From: Pseudomonas taiwanensis
Lineage (GTDB): Bacteria > Pseudomonadota > Gammaproteobacteria > Pseudomonadales > Pseudomonadaceae
Assembly (NCBI RefSeq): GCF_013393345.1
Contig: NZ_QJRF01000028.1
Span: 62,001 to 126,000, forward strand
Length of the DNA: 64,000 nt
Reading direction: 5' to 3'
The position numbers and the translations under genes were made by a program. A model generated the notes under the pieces. That model was given only the letters and a program-made list of their open reading frames with translations, ran no database searches and was not told the origin of the DNA. Shown in pieces: positions 50,420-58,674 of the stretch. Position 1 is the stretch's first letter. Each line of letters starts with the position of its first letter.

Positions 50420-52394
50420 GGCTCTCCTCCTGTTGTTCACACCATTGCCGCCAACTCTGCTGCAACTGCAACAGCGCCGCCTGGGCGAGGCGACGGTCGA
50501 TGGTCCGGCCGGCCCCCCGCAGGGCCTTCAGCAAATCCTCGACCGGCTCGTCCAGCGCCTGGGCGCGGCCGGGCGCCGGCCCCTGCAGCACCACACGTTC
50601 CAGATGCCGCAGGAAGCGGTCCTCCGATGCGCCCAGCGGCCTGTCGGCTGCGGCCAGGCAACGCCGCAGGTGCAGCAACTCGTCGCCCACATCCAGACTG
50701 GCGATGCCATCGTCCCAGCGACTGCGGCTCTGCTCCGGCAGCACCGGGTAGAGCCGCGCCAATTGCAGCAGGCGATCCGCCATGCGCCCACCGAACCAGT
50801 TCTCTGCTCCGGCCAGGCGCACGCCGGTCAGTCGCGCCAGATCGTTCAGGCTCGCCTTGAGCAGGCGGCGGCCGTGCCACACTGGATTGCGCAGGGGAAT
50901 GAGGCGGAACGCGCATACCGCGAAGCCTACGCCAAGGAGCATGGAAATCGCCTCGTTGAAGAACAGCCCGACATCGAAGCGCATGAGGTTCTGCGGCGCA
51001 CAGAGCACGATGAAATGCAGGCAGAACGAAGTAGCCGTGGCGCCCAGCGCAGGCTTGGCCATGCCCAGCGCACCGAAGAACAGCGGCACGCCGAGGGCCA
51101 TGCAGAGCATTGCGAAGCCGCTGAGCTGCGGCAGGAACAGCTGGCCGACAACAAAGGCCACAGGCAGCGCATAGAGGATCCCGCGCAGGAACATCATGCC
51201 GATCTGCTCGGCATTCTCGCGGCTGGCGAACAGGCCGCAGATCACGCAGGTCAGGGTCAGCGCGCCCACTGCCGCGGTCCAGGCGGTGGCCAGCCAGAAG
51301 GCCGACAGGCCGAGGAAGGCCAAGGCGCTGCGCAGGCCGTAGATGGCGGCGGTCGGCACGTCGCGATGGGCGGACAAGGGCTGTGGTGCATCCTCCGGCG
51401 CTTCGCCCCGCTCCACCGCATGCATGGCGTCGACCGCCTCCGAGGCCTGGCGCATCACCACTGCCATGCGGCCCAGGCAGTATTGCTGGACGGTGCTCAG
51501 GGACTCGTCTTCGGACGCCAACAGCAGTCGGTCGCGCAACGCATCCAGGCGTGCCACATCGGGTTCAGCCAGGGTCTGCTCCACTTCCTCCACCCAGGGC
51601 CGCAACCCTTCGGCTTCGTCTTCCCCCAACTGGCGCCACTGGCGCGCGACCCCGCGCGCCAGGCGTAACAGGCTGAGCAGGTCGCGACTGAGCACCTGCA
51701 GCGCCAGCGCACGTTGTCGTCCCAGGTTGCCCTCGAACCAGGCGTGCTCGCGCTGTGCATCCACCGCCACGATGCGCCCCAGCACGCCGAGCAGGCCCTG
51801 GCGTTCCTGCCGCTCGCCCTTCAGGGCGGAGATCGACGCCTGGATGCCGCATTGCCAGGCGTCCCGCGCCTGGCGCGCCAACTGGCGTTCCACCCGCTGC
51901 GGCCAGAGCAGTGCGCTGGTGAGCGTGGCGCAGAGGATACCGAGGCAGATCTCCGTGGAGCGCGCCACGGCCTGGTCGAACACCGCCAGCGGGTGGGCGA
52001 TGGCAGGCAGGCCAATGATGGCGACCGTGTAACCGGCCAGCACGAAGGAATAGGACCAGGCACTGCGCAGCATGGTGGAGGCGGCGGTACAGATGCCCAG
52101 CCAGGTCGCCAAGGCCAGCAGGAACAGCCAGGGCGTCTGCGCGAAGAGACCGACGATAGCCACCGACATGACCGTGCCCACCAGGGTGCCGAGCAGCCGC
52201 GCCAAGCCCTTCTGCACCACCATCCCGGACAGCGGCTGGGCCACGATGAACGCGGTCATCAATGCCCACTGCGGCTGCTGGAGGTCGAAGCGGAAGGCGC
52301 ACCAGAGCGCAAGCGCGCCGCCCAGCAGGGTCTTGATCGCGAACTGCAGCGCCGGAATGTCAGGCGCCAGGAAAGCACGCAGGGCGTCGCGCAC
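50406..52394 (-). CDS. FUSC-family efflux membrane protein (second module)
   Basis: A 662-residue inner-membrane protein with two FUSC transmembrane clusters (residues about 15-165 and 350-490). Diagnostic segments are ALWCAFRFDLQQPQWALMTAFIVAQPLSGMVVQKGLARLLGTLVGT and YGLRSALAFLGLSAFWLATAWTAAVGALTLTCVICGLFASRE. The predicted start is GTG at 52394 with a weak ribosome binding site. It forms a three-gene operon with DUF1656 and HlyD but, unlike the module at 28-33 kb, has no outer-membrane factor. It diverges from the TetR-ABC operon. Confidence 0.9.
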   Translation of the reverse strand: MRDALRAFLAPDIPALQFAIKTLLGGALALWCAFRFDLQQPQWALMTAFIVAQPLSGMVVQKGLARLLGTLVGTVMSVAIVGLFAQTPWLFLLALATWLGICTAASTMLRSAWSYSFVLAGYTVAIIGLPAIAHPLAVFDQAVARSTEICLGILCATLTSALLWPQRVERQLARQARDAWQCGIQASISALKGERQERQGLLGVLGRIVAVDAQREHAWFEGNLGRQRALALQVLSRDLLSLLRLARGVARQWRQLGEDEAEGLRPWVEEVEQTLAEPDVARLDALRDRLLLASEDESLSTVQQYCLGRMAVVMRQASEAVDAMHAVERGEAPEDAPQPLSAHRDVPTAAIYGLRSALAFLGLSAFWLATAWTAAVGALTLTCVICGLFASRENAEQIGMMFLRGILYALPVAFVVGQLFLPQLSGFAMLCMALGVPLFFGALGMAKPALGATATSFCLHFIVLCAPQNLMRFDVGLFFNEAISMLLGVGFAVCAFRLIPLRNPVWHGRRLLKASLNDLARLTGVRLAGAENWFGGRMADRLLQLARLYPVLPEQSRSRWDDGIASLDVGDELLHLRRCLAAADRPLGASEDRFLRHLERVVLQGPAPGRAQALDEPVEDLLKALRGAGRTIDRRLAQAALLQLQQSWRQWCEQQEESHGLA

Positions 52395-52464
52395 GGGCGG
52401 GGTCCAAGGCTGATCCGTAGAAATTGAAGATAGCCCGCATTTCGCGTTCGTCGGCTGTTCGTTG

Positions 52465-52490
52465 TTAATTAATTAAATGCATATTTAAAT
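52465..52490. promoter_or_regulatory. AT-rich promoter/operator region between FUSC and TetR operons
   Basis: An unusually AT-rich stretch for this genome includes the palindrome TTAATTAATTAA (52465-52476) followed by ATGCATATTTAAATAA. It lies in the divergent promoter region and is a candidate TetR operator or -10 region. Confidence 0.45.
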
Positions 52491-52522
52491 AAGCCATCCT
52501 TACCCGTCCGGAGATGCTTACC

Positions 52523-53161
52523 GTGACCCGCCCCCGTTCCCCCGGCCGCCCCACAGGCGATTCCCAGCTCCAGCGCGAACGCCTGCTGGACGCCGCTACC
52601 GAAGCCTTCGCCCATATCGGCGTGCACGCCGCCAGCCTGCGCAGCATTGCCCAGCAGGCCGGCGTGACACCCGCACTGGTGAATTACTACTTCGGCAACA
52701 AGGAGCGCCTGGTGGAGGCCATGGTCGAGGAACGCCTGCTGCCTCTGTTCCAGGGCATGGGCGAACGCCTGCAACAGGTCGGTGACGATCCGCTGGAGCT
52801 GGTCGGCGCCTTCGTTCGCGGCATGAGCGCCAACCTCAGCCGGAATCCCTGGCTGCCACCGCTCTGGGTCCGTGAAGTGCTCTGCGAAGGCGGCGCGCTG
52901 CGCGAAATGCTCACATCCCGCTTCGCCCCGATGGTGCCCTTGCTGTTGGCCCAGCGCTTCGCCGCAGCGCAGGCGGGGGGACGCCTCAACCCCGATATCG
53001 ACCCACGCCTGCTGGTGGTTTCCCTGGTCGGCATGGTGATGCTGCCCTACGCCGCCGGGCAGATCTGGCGCGGCATCTTCGCCACGCCGGAGCTGGGCGA
53101 CGAAGCCATGGTGAAACACATCATGGCCCTGCTCGAGCGCGGCCTGGAGGTGAAGCCATGA
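52523..53161 (+). CDS. TetR-family transcriptional regulator
   Basis: A 212-residue TetR regulator with its helix-turn-helix at about residues 18-65 (RLLDAATEAFAHIGVHAASLRSIAQQAGVTPALVNYYFGNKERLVEAM) and a helical ligand domain. I choose the GTG at 52523 because GGAG lies nine bases before it; the ATG at 52514 directly abuts that GGAG. It is the first gene of an operon with HlyD, ABC ATPase and permease, resembling cecR-ybhGFSR of E. coli. It likely represses this operon and may also act on the divergent FUSC genes. Confidence 0.9.
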   Translation: MTRPRSPGRPTGDSQLQRERLLDAATEAFAHIGVHAASLRSIAQQAGVTPALVNYYFGNKERLVEAMVEERLLPLFQGMGERLQQVGDDPLELVGAFVRGMSANLSRNPWLPPLWVREVLCEGGALREMLTSRFAPMVPLLLAQRFAAAQAGGRLNPDIDPRLLVVSLVGMVMLPYAAGQIWRGIFATPELGDEAMVKHIMALLERGLEVKP

Positions 53162-54117
53162 AACGCCTGCTTCCCTGCCTGTTGGCATTCGCCCTGCTCA
53201 GTGGCTGCGAAGACCCCGCGCAACAGCCGCTGCTCGGCACCCTTGAATGGGACCGTATCGGGCTGCCCGCCGAAGCCTCGGAAACCATCCTCGCCTGGCG
53301 TGTGGCCGAAGGCGATCAGGTGCAGCAGGGCCAACTGCTGCTGGAACTCGACCCGCGCCGCCTCGATGCTCGCCTCAAGGAAGCGCAAGGTGACGTCGCC
53401 CAGGCGCAGGCGCGGCTCGATGAGCTCAGCAACGGTGCCCGCAGCGAGACCATGGACGCCGCTCGCGCCACCCTCACCCGCAATCGCGCGGAAGCGACCG
53501 ATGCCGAGCGCAACTTCCAGCGCATTGCTGCCCTCTATCAGCGCCGCCAGGTCGCCATTGCCGAGCTGGACCGCGCCCGCGCCGCCCGCGACCAGGCCAA
53601 CGCCGCAGTGAAGAATGCCGACGCCCAGCTGCGCGAACTCACCAACGGCACCCGCCCGGAACAGATCGAACAGGCCACCGCCCTGCTCCTGGCCGCCCAG
53701 GGTCGGCAGGCGCAGTTGCAGGTCACCCGCGAACACCTGAGCCTGCGCGCGCCCCGCGACGGCCGGGTCGACGCCCTGCCCTTCAAACCGGGCGACCAGC
53801 CGCCGCTGAGCGCCGAGCTGGTCAGCCTGCTGGTGGGCGATGCGCCTTACGCGCGGGTTTACGTGCCGGCCTCCGTGCGGCCGAACATCACCATCGGCGA
53901 TTCCCTGAAGGTGAAGGTTGAAGGCGTGGCCGAACCCTTCGATGCCACCGTGCGCAGCATCGCCAGCGAGTCCAGCTTCACCCCCTACTTTGCCCTGACC
54001 GGCGACGATGCCAGTCGCCTGGTGTACCGCGCCGAACTGGTGCTGCAGGGCGAGGCAGCGCGCAAGCTGCCCGCGGGCCTGCCGGTGCAGGCGGAGCGAG
54101 TGAGCCATGAGCAGTAA
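53158..54117 (+). CDS. HlyD/YbhG-type adaptor lipoprotein of ABC exporter
   Basis: A 319-residue membrane-fusion protein with a lipoprotein signal (LLSGC, Cys at residue 17). A lipoyl half (AWRVAEGDQVQQGQLLLELDPRR) is followed by a coiled-coil hairpin of about 110 residues (QAQARLDELSNGARSETMDAARATL on), then LRAPRDGRVDALPFKPGDQ and a barrel domain. It overlaps the TetR gene by 4 bases and the ATPase gene by 11. By analogy with YbhG it links the ABC exporter to an outer-membrane channel encoded elsewhere. Confidence 0.9.
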   Translation: MKRLLPCLLAFALLSGCEDPAQQPLLGTLEWDRIGLPAEASETILAWRVAEGDQVQQGQLLLELDPRRLDARLKEAQGDVAQAQARLDELSNGARSETMDAARATLTRNRAEATDAERNFQRIAALYQRRQVAIAELDRARAARDQANAAVKNADAQLRELTNGTRPEQIEQATALLLAAQGRQAQLQVTREHLSLRAPRDGRVDALPFKPGDQPPLSAELVSLLVGDAPYARVYVPASVRPNITIGDSLKVKVEGVAEPFDATVRSIASESSFTPYFALTGDDASRLVYRAELVLQGEAARKLPAGLPVQAERVSHEQ

Positions 54118-55054
54118 CGACGCGGTCATTCGCGCCAGCGGCCTGACCAAGCGCTTCGGCCAGCTCACCGCCGTCGATGGCCTGAATCTGCACGTCAACC
54201 GCGCCGAAGTATTCGGATTCCTCGGCCCCAACGGCTGCGGCAAGTCCACCACCATCCGCATGCTCTGCGGCCTGCTGCTACCCAGCGCGGGCGAGATCGA
54301 AGTGCTGGGCTGCCGCATTCCCCAGGACGCCGAGGAACTGAAACGCCGCATCGGCTACATGACCCAGAAGTTCTCCCTGTACGAAGACCTCACGGTGGGG
54401 GAGAACCTGGAATTCCTCGCCACCGTCCAGGGACTGGACCGCCGCGAAGCCCGCCAGCGCATCGACGAATTGCTGGAGCGCTATTGGCTGGCGGATCGCC
54501 GCAAGCAGCTCGCCGGCACCATGAGCGGCGGCCAGAAACAGCGCCTGGCCCTAGCCGGCGCGGTGCTGCACAAACCCGACCTGCTGCTGCTCGACGAACC
54601 CACCAGCGCCGTGGACCCACAGTCGCGCCGAGAATTTTGGGATTCGCTGTTCGAACTGGCCGAAGCCGGCACCACCCTGCTGGTCTCCACCCACTACATG
54701 GACGAAGCCGAGCGCTGTACGCGCCTCGGCATCCTCGATGCCGGCCGTCTGGTGGCCGACGGCAGCCCCGCCGAACTGATGGCCGCCCTGCCCGGCCGTC
54801 CGCTGCTGGTGGAATGCGCCCAGCCGCGTCAGGCCCAGCGCGCCCTGCAAGGCGCCGAGGAAGTCATCGCCATGGCCCAGATCGGCGCCACGCTGCGCGT
54901 GCTCAGCGCTGTCGATGATGCCCACGATCGCATCGCCCGGCGTCTGGCCGAACAAGGCGTCGAAGCCGAGGTGAAACCCACCGAGGCCAACCTCGAAGAC
55001 GTCTTCGTCGCTGTCACTCACCGCCCGCTGCAGCAGGCCGGAGCCTCGTCATGA
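54107..55054 (+). CDS. ABC exporter ATP-binding protein (YbhF-like)
   Basis: A 315-residue single-domain ABC ATPase with Walker A GPNGCGKST, Q-loop MTQKFSLYEDLTVGENLEF, signature MSGGQKQR, Walker B LLLLDEPTSAVDPQSRREF and switch His in VSTHYMDEAERC. A C-terminal regulatory stretch with KPTEANLEDVFVAVT is typical of ABC-2 exporters. E. coli YbhF is a double-length version, so here the ATPase must dimerise. Coupled by overlaps to both neighbours. Confidence 0.94.
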   Translation: MSSNDAVIRASGLTKRFGQLTAVDGLNLHVNRAEVFGFLGPNGCGKSTTIRMLCGLLLPSAGEIEVLGCRIPQDAEELKRRIGYMTQKFSLYEDLTVGENLEFLATVQGLDRREARQRIDELLERYWLADRRKQLAGTMSGGQKQRLALAGAVLHKPDLLLLDEPTSAVDPQSRREFWDSLFELAEAGTTLLVSTHYMDEAERCTRLGILDAGRLVADGSPAELMAALPGRPLLVECAQPRQAQRALQGAEEVIAMAQIGATLRVLSAVDDAHDRIARRLAEQGVEAEVKPTEANLEDVFVAVTHRPLQQAGASS

Positions 55055-56130
55055 ACCTGCGCCGCCTGGGGGCCATCGTCCTCAAGGAACTCCGCCAGCT
55101 GCGCCGCGACCGCCTGACCTTCGCCATGATCGTCGGCATCCCGGTCATGCAACTGGTGCTCTTCGGCTACGCCATCAACATGGATGTGCGCGGCCTGCAC
55201 GCCGCCGTGCTGGACCAGGCCGATACTGCCCGTTCCCGCGAAGTGGTGGCCGAACTCGGGGCCAGCCAGGTGCTGGACTTCCGCTACCAGCTCGCCACCC
55301 CACAGGAACTGGACAAGCTGCTGCGCGAAGGCAGCATCAGCGCGGCCCTGGTAGTGCCGCCGGACTTCGAGGCGCGTCTGCAACGCAAGGACCGCCCACC
55401 ATTGCAGCTGGTGGTGGATGGCTCCGACCAGGTCGTGCAGGCCTCAGCCCGGCAACTGGCGGCCTATCCCCTGCCCGGCTGGCCCAACCTGACCGGCGTG
55501 CAGGTGGTGAACTTCTACAACCCGGAACGCCTGGCGCCGCTGAACACGGTGCCGGGGCTGATCGGCGTGATCCTGACCATGACCATGGTGCTGTTCACCG
55601 CCATCGCCCTGGTGCGCGAGCGGGAGCGCGGCAACATGGAGCTGCTGATCACCACGCCGGTTTCGCCCTGGGAACTGACCCTGGGCAAGGTGCTGCCCTT
55701 CGTCGGCATCGGCCTGGTGCAGGTGACGGTGATCCTGCTGGTGGGGCTGTGGCTGTTCGAAGTGCCGGTGCGCGGCTCGCTGCTGGAGCTCTACGGCGCG
55801 TCGCTGGTTTTCATCTTCGCCAGCCTGACCTTGGGCGTGTTCATCTCCACCCTGGCGCGCAGCCAGTTCCAGGCCATGCAGATGGCCTTCTTCACCTTCC
55901 TGCCGCAGATCCTGCTCTCTGGCTTCATGTTCCCCTTCGCCGGCATGCCACAGGCGGCGCAGTGGATCGCCGAGATACTGCCGCTGACCCACTTCCTGCG
56001 CCTGACCCGCGGCATCATGCTGCGCGGCGCGGGCCTGGCCGACCTCTGGCTGGAACTGGTGGTGCTGGTGGTGTTCACCCTGGTGATGCTCACCGTTGCG
56101 GTGATGCGGGTGCATAAGCGGTTGGATTGA
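55051..56130 (+). CDS. ABC-2 type exporter permease (YbhS/YbhR-like)
   Basis: A 359-residue ABC-2 permease. It has an N-terminal membrane segment (FAMIVGIPVMQLVLFGYAINMD), a large periplasmic domain of about 150 residues, then five C-terminal membrane segments, with PGLIGVILTMTMVLFTAIALVRERERGNMELLITTPVSPWELTLGKVLPF and GFMFPFAGMPQAAQWIAEILPLTHFLR. The E. coli counterpart uses two permeases (YbhS and YbhR). Only one is present here, so a homodimer is likely. Last gene of the TetR operon. Confidence 0.92.
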   Translation: MNLRRLGAIVLKELRQLRRDRLTFAMIVGIPVMQLVLFGYAINMDVRGLHAAVLDQADTARSREVVAELGASQVLDFRYQLATPQELDKLLREGSISAALVVPPDFEARLQRKDRPPLQLVVDGSDQVVQASARQLAAYPLPGWPNLTGVQVVNFYNPERLAPLNTVPGLIGVILTMTMVLFTAIALVRERERGNMELLITTPVSPWELTLGKVLPFVGIGLVQVTVILLVGLWLFEVPVRGSLLELYGASLVFIFASLTLGVFISTLARSQFQAMQMAFFTFLPQILLSGFMFPFAGMPQAAQWIAEILPLTHFLRLTRGIMLRGAGLADLWLELVVLVVFTLVMLTVAVMRVHKRLD

Positions 56131-56154
56131 TAAGCGCGTATGGAGCAAGCCGTT

Positions 56155-56283
56155 TTGTGGGAGCGAATTCATTCGCGAATAAATTCGCTCCCACAAAGCG
56201 GGTTGCCGCCGAACGAAGCGAAACCCAACGATTCACGGCCCTGCCCCATTTCGTTGGGCCTCGTTCCTCGGACCAACCTACGG
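56155..56283. repeat. Extragenic palindrome plus GTAGGTTGGTCCGAGG unit
   Basis: An inverted TTTGTGGGAGCGAATTCATT pair lies at 56155-56197. A CGTTGGGCCTCGTTCCTCGG unit from 56250 to 56283 is the inverse of the unit at 49301-49334. They lie in the convergent gap between the permease and the FAD oxidoreductase gene. Confidence 0.85.
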
Positions 56284-56301
56284 TCTCTCACCTCCACCGG
56301 A

Positions 56302-57432
56302 TCAAGCCAGCAACCCCGCCATCGTCCGCTCGCCCAAGGCCGGACCGATGCTCATGCCGACACCGCTGTGCATCAGCACCGCCGTCACGCCGGGAGCGGC
56401 CTTGAGCACCGAGAAGGGTCCCGGACCACGTGCGCCGTAGACGCCCTGCCAGCGCTCCACCACCGTCAGGCGGGTGCCCAGGGTGTGCTCGGCCAGCTCC
56501 AACATGATGTCGTCCACCGCTTCGGCGTTGAAGGGCGACGCATCGCTGCCGTAGTGGTGGGAATCGCCGACGATCAGTTCGCCGTAAGGCGTCGGGCTGA
56601 CCAGCAGGTGGATGCCGTTTTCCTCCAGCTCCGGCTGCTCGTTCTGGATCTGCTCGCGAATAGCCTCGGCTTCCGGCAGGTCGGCGAAGGCGCCGTAGTG
56701 CACGCAAGAGAGGCCGGTGAGCACCGCCTGGTTCAGCCCGAAGTCGCGCTCCGGGCGCACCCGCAGCATCTGCAGGCGGCAGACCTGGGGTTGTAGCGGA
56801 GCGATCTGCTCGGCCAGCAGCGTCTGGTAGTCGTGCCCCGAGCAGATAACGATCTGCTCTGCGCGGCAGCTGCCTTTGGTGCTGTGGATAACCCCCGGTT
56901 CGACATCGCGCACAAGGGTGGAGAAATGGAATTCGACGCCATGCTCGCGGCGCAGGTATTCCACCAGCGCGGGAATGGCCTCGCGGGAATAGAGCTGCTG
57001 GTCATCCAGCCCCAGCAGCGCGGCTCGGTGGTGGCTGAACTGGCCCTGGTAGAGATCGTGCAGGCGCTCGCCACGCAGCAGTTCGACGTGATAGCCGTGC
57101 TCGGGGGCGCGCACTTCGCAGAAGGCTTCCAGCAGCTCCTCTTCGGCGCGGGTACGGGCGAACAGCAGGGAGCCGTTGCGGTGGATTTCGAAGCCGGCGG
57201 CCTCGGCCCAGCCCGCCCAGATTTCGCGGCTGGCGCGGGCCAGCGCATGCATGGGGCCCGGCGGTTGGCCGGTGACCAGGGCCTGGCCGAAGTTGCGCAC
57301 CGACGCGCCCAGCGGCGTGGCGCTGCGCTCGAAGACGCTGACGCGCAGGCCGCGACGGGCGGCGGCGTAAGCGTGGGAAAGGCCGAGGATGCCGGCGCCG
57401 ACGATGGCGATATCGGTGTCTTGCAGGGGCAT
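56302..57432 (-). CDS. TIGR03364-type FAD-dependent oxidoreductase of phosphonate clusters
   Basis: A 376-residue DAO-fold flavoenzyme with an N-terminal dinucleotide-binding motif (IAIVGAGILGLSHAYAAARRGLRVSVFER) and a C-terminal GARGPGPFSVLKAAPGVTAVLMHSGVGMSIGPALGE. This family is encoded with 2-aminoethylphosphonate (AEP) transport and degradation genes. Relatives in phosphonate gene clusters have been reported to oxidise N-methylated AEP and related aminophosphonates. It is the last gene of the leftward uptake operon, after the binding-protein gene, with AAGGAGTCACTC before the ATG. Substrate here is inferred. Confidence 0.88.
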   Translation of the reverse strand: MPLQDTDIAIVGAGILGLSHAYAAARRGLRVSVFERSATPLGASVRNFGQALVTGQPPGPMHALARASREIWAGWAEAAGFEIHRNGSLLFARTRAEEELLEAFCEVRAPEHGYHVELLRGERLHDLYQGQFSHHRAALLGLDDQQLYSREAIPALVEYLRREHGVEFHFSTLVRDVEPGVIHSTKGSCRAEQIVICSGHDYQTLLAEQIAPLQPQVCRLQMLRVRPERDFGLNQAVLTGLSCVHYGAFADLPEAEAIREQIQNEQPELEENGIHLLVSPTPYGELIVGDSHHYGSDASPFNAEAVDDIMLELAEHTLGTRLTVVERWQGVYGARGPGPFSVLKAAPGVTAVLMHSGVGMSIGPALGERTMAGLLA

Positions 57433-57466
57433 GAGTGACTCCTTGGAAAACAGTGCCGCCCCTCTT

Positions 57467-57582
57467 CCCTCACCCCGGCCCCGCTCCGCGCCCCTGCCTG
57501 GCGCTTCGCGCTCAGGCGCTCATAGGCACTGGAAGCAGTGCTTCCAAAAGCGTGCCTATTCGCCCCAGAGGGAGAGGGGGGA
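57467..57582. repeat. Interrupted CCCTCACCCC/GGGAGAGGG repeat with nested hairpins
   Basis: The CCCTCACCCCGGCCCC and CCAGAGGGAGAGGGGG halves of the dispersed repeat are split by about 80 bases. The insert contains ATAGGCAC (57522) and GTGCCTAT (57552) enclosing TGGAAGCA-G-TGCTTCCA (57530-57546). It lies inside the uptake operon between the binding-protein and oxidoreductase genes. Confidence 0.6.
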
Positions 57583-57612
57583 AAGAGCGAGGGAGCGGGC
57601 TGATAGTTCGAC

Positions 57613-58632
57613 TTACTGCGGCAGCTTCTCGGACTTGCCGTCGTAGCGCTTGCGCCATTCGGCAAGGATCTGGTCGCGGTTCTGCGAGGCCCAGGCGAAG
57701 TCGTTCTTGATCAGGCGCTGTTCGTAGTCGGCCGGCAGTTCGGTCTGCGGCTTGGCGATGCCCGGAGCGGCGAGAACGGCGAAGTTCTCCTTGTACAGCT
57801 CCATGGCGGCCGGGCTGGCGGAGAAGTCGGCGAGTTTCTTCGCCGCTTCCATCTGGTCAGTGCCCTTGACGATGCCGGTGGCTTCGATCTCCCAGCCCAG
57901 GCCTTCCTTCGGCAGGACGATGTCCAGCGGGGCGCCCTGGCGCTTCAGCTGCACGGCCGGGTACTCGAAGGAGATGCCGATGGGGAACTCGCCGGCGGCG
58001 GCCAGCTTGCACGGCTTGGAACCGGAATGGACGTACTGGCCGATGTTCTGGTGCAGGCCATCCATGTAGGCCCAGCCCTGCTTCTCGCCGAAGGTCTGCA
58101 GCCAGGCGCTGACGTCGAGGAAGCCGGTGCCGGAAGACGCCGGGTTCGGCATCACGATCTTGCCCTTGTACTCGGGCTTGGTCAGGTCTTCCCAGCTACC
58201 GGGTTTGCTCAGGCCCTGCTTCTCGGCTTCCACGGTGTTGAAGCAGATGGTGGCGGCCCAGACGTCCATGCCGACCCAGGCCGGCGGGTTGGCGGCGTCG
58301 CGGTAGTTGGCGCCGATGGTTTCCAGGTGCTTGGGCGCGTACTTCTCCAGCATGCCCTGCTGGTCCAGGATGGCCAGGCTGGAAGCGGCCAGGCCCCACA
58401 CGGCGTCGGCCTGCGGGCGGTCTTTCTCGGCCAGCAGCTTGGCGGTGATGATGCCGGTGGAATCACGCACCCACTTGATCTCGATATCCGGGTTCTGCGC
58501 TTCGAAGGCCTTCTTGTAGGCCGACAGCTGTTCGGCTTCCAGGGCGGTGTACACGGTCAGCTCGGTAGCGGCCTGGGCCTGGAGGCTGAAGCCGGCCACT
58601 ACGGCGGCGGCGAGGGCGAGGCGTTTGAACAT
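57613..58632 (-). CDS. Putative 2-aminoethylphosphonate ABC transporter substrate-binding protein
   Basis: A 339-residue periplasmic binding protein with a signal peptide ending SLQAQA-ATELT. The fold is that of the iron/AEP family (LTVYTALEAEQLSAYKKAFEAQNPDIEIKWVRDSTGIITAKLLAEK; MPNPASSGTGFLDVSAWLQTFGE). The ligand-binding DSTGI and PASSGT segments and the gene order ATPase-permease-binding protein fit the TIGR03261 AEP transporter and the AepX type of Pseudomonas. AAGGAGCTTTCC precedes the ATG. Confidence 0.9.
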   Translation of the reverse strand: MFKRLALAAAVVAGFSLQAQAATELTVYTALEAEQLSAYKKAFEAQNPDIEIKWVRDSTGIITAKLLAEKDRPQADAVWGLAASSLAILDQQGMLEKYAPKHLETIGANYRDAANPPAWVGMDVWAATICFNTVEAEKQGLSKPGSWEDLTKPEYKGKIVMPNPASSGTGFLDVSAWLQTFGEKQGWAYMDGLHQNIGQYVHSGSKPCKLAAAGEFPIGISFEYPAVQLKRQGAPLDIVLPKEGLGWEIEATGIVKGTDQMEAAKKLADFSASPAAMELYKENFAVLAAPGIAKPQTELPADYEQRLIKNDFAWASQNRDQILAEWRKRYDGKSEKLPQ

Positions 58633-58674
58633 GGAAAGCTCCTTGTCGGGGGTTGGCTTGCGGTTTTTGGTTGT

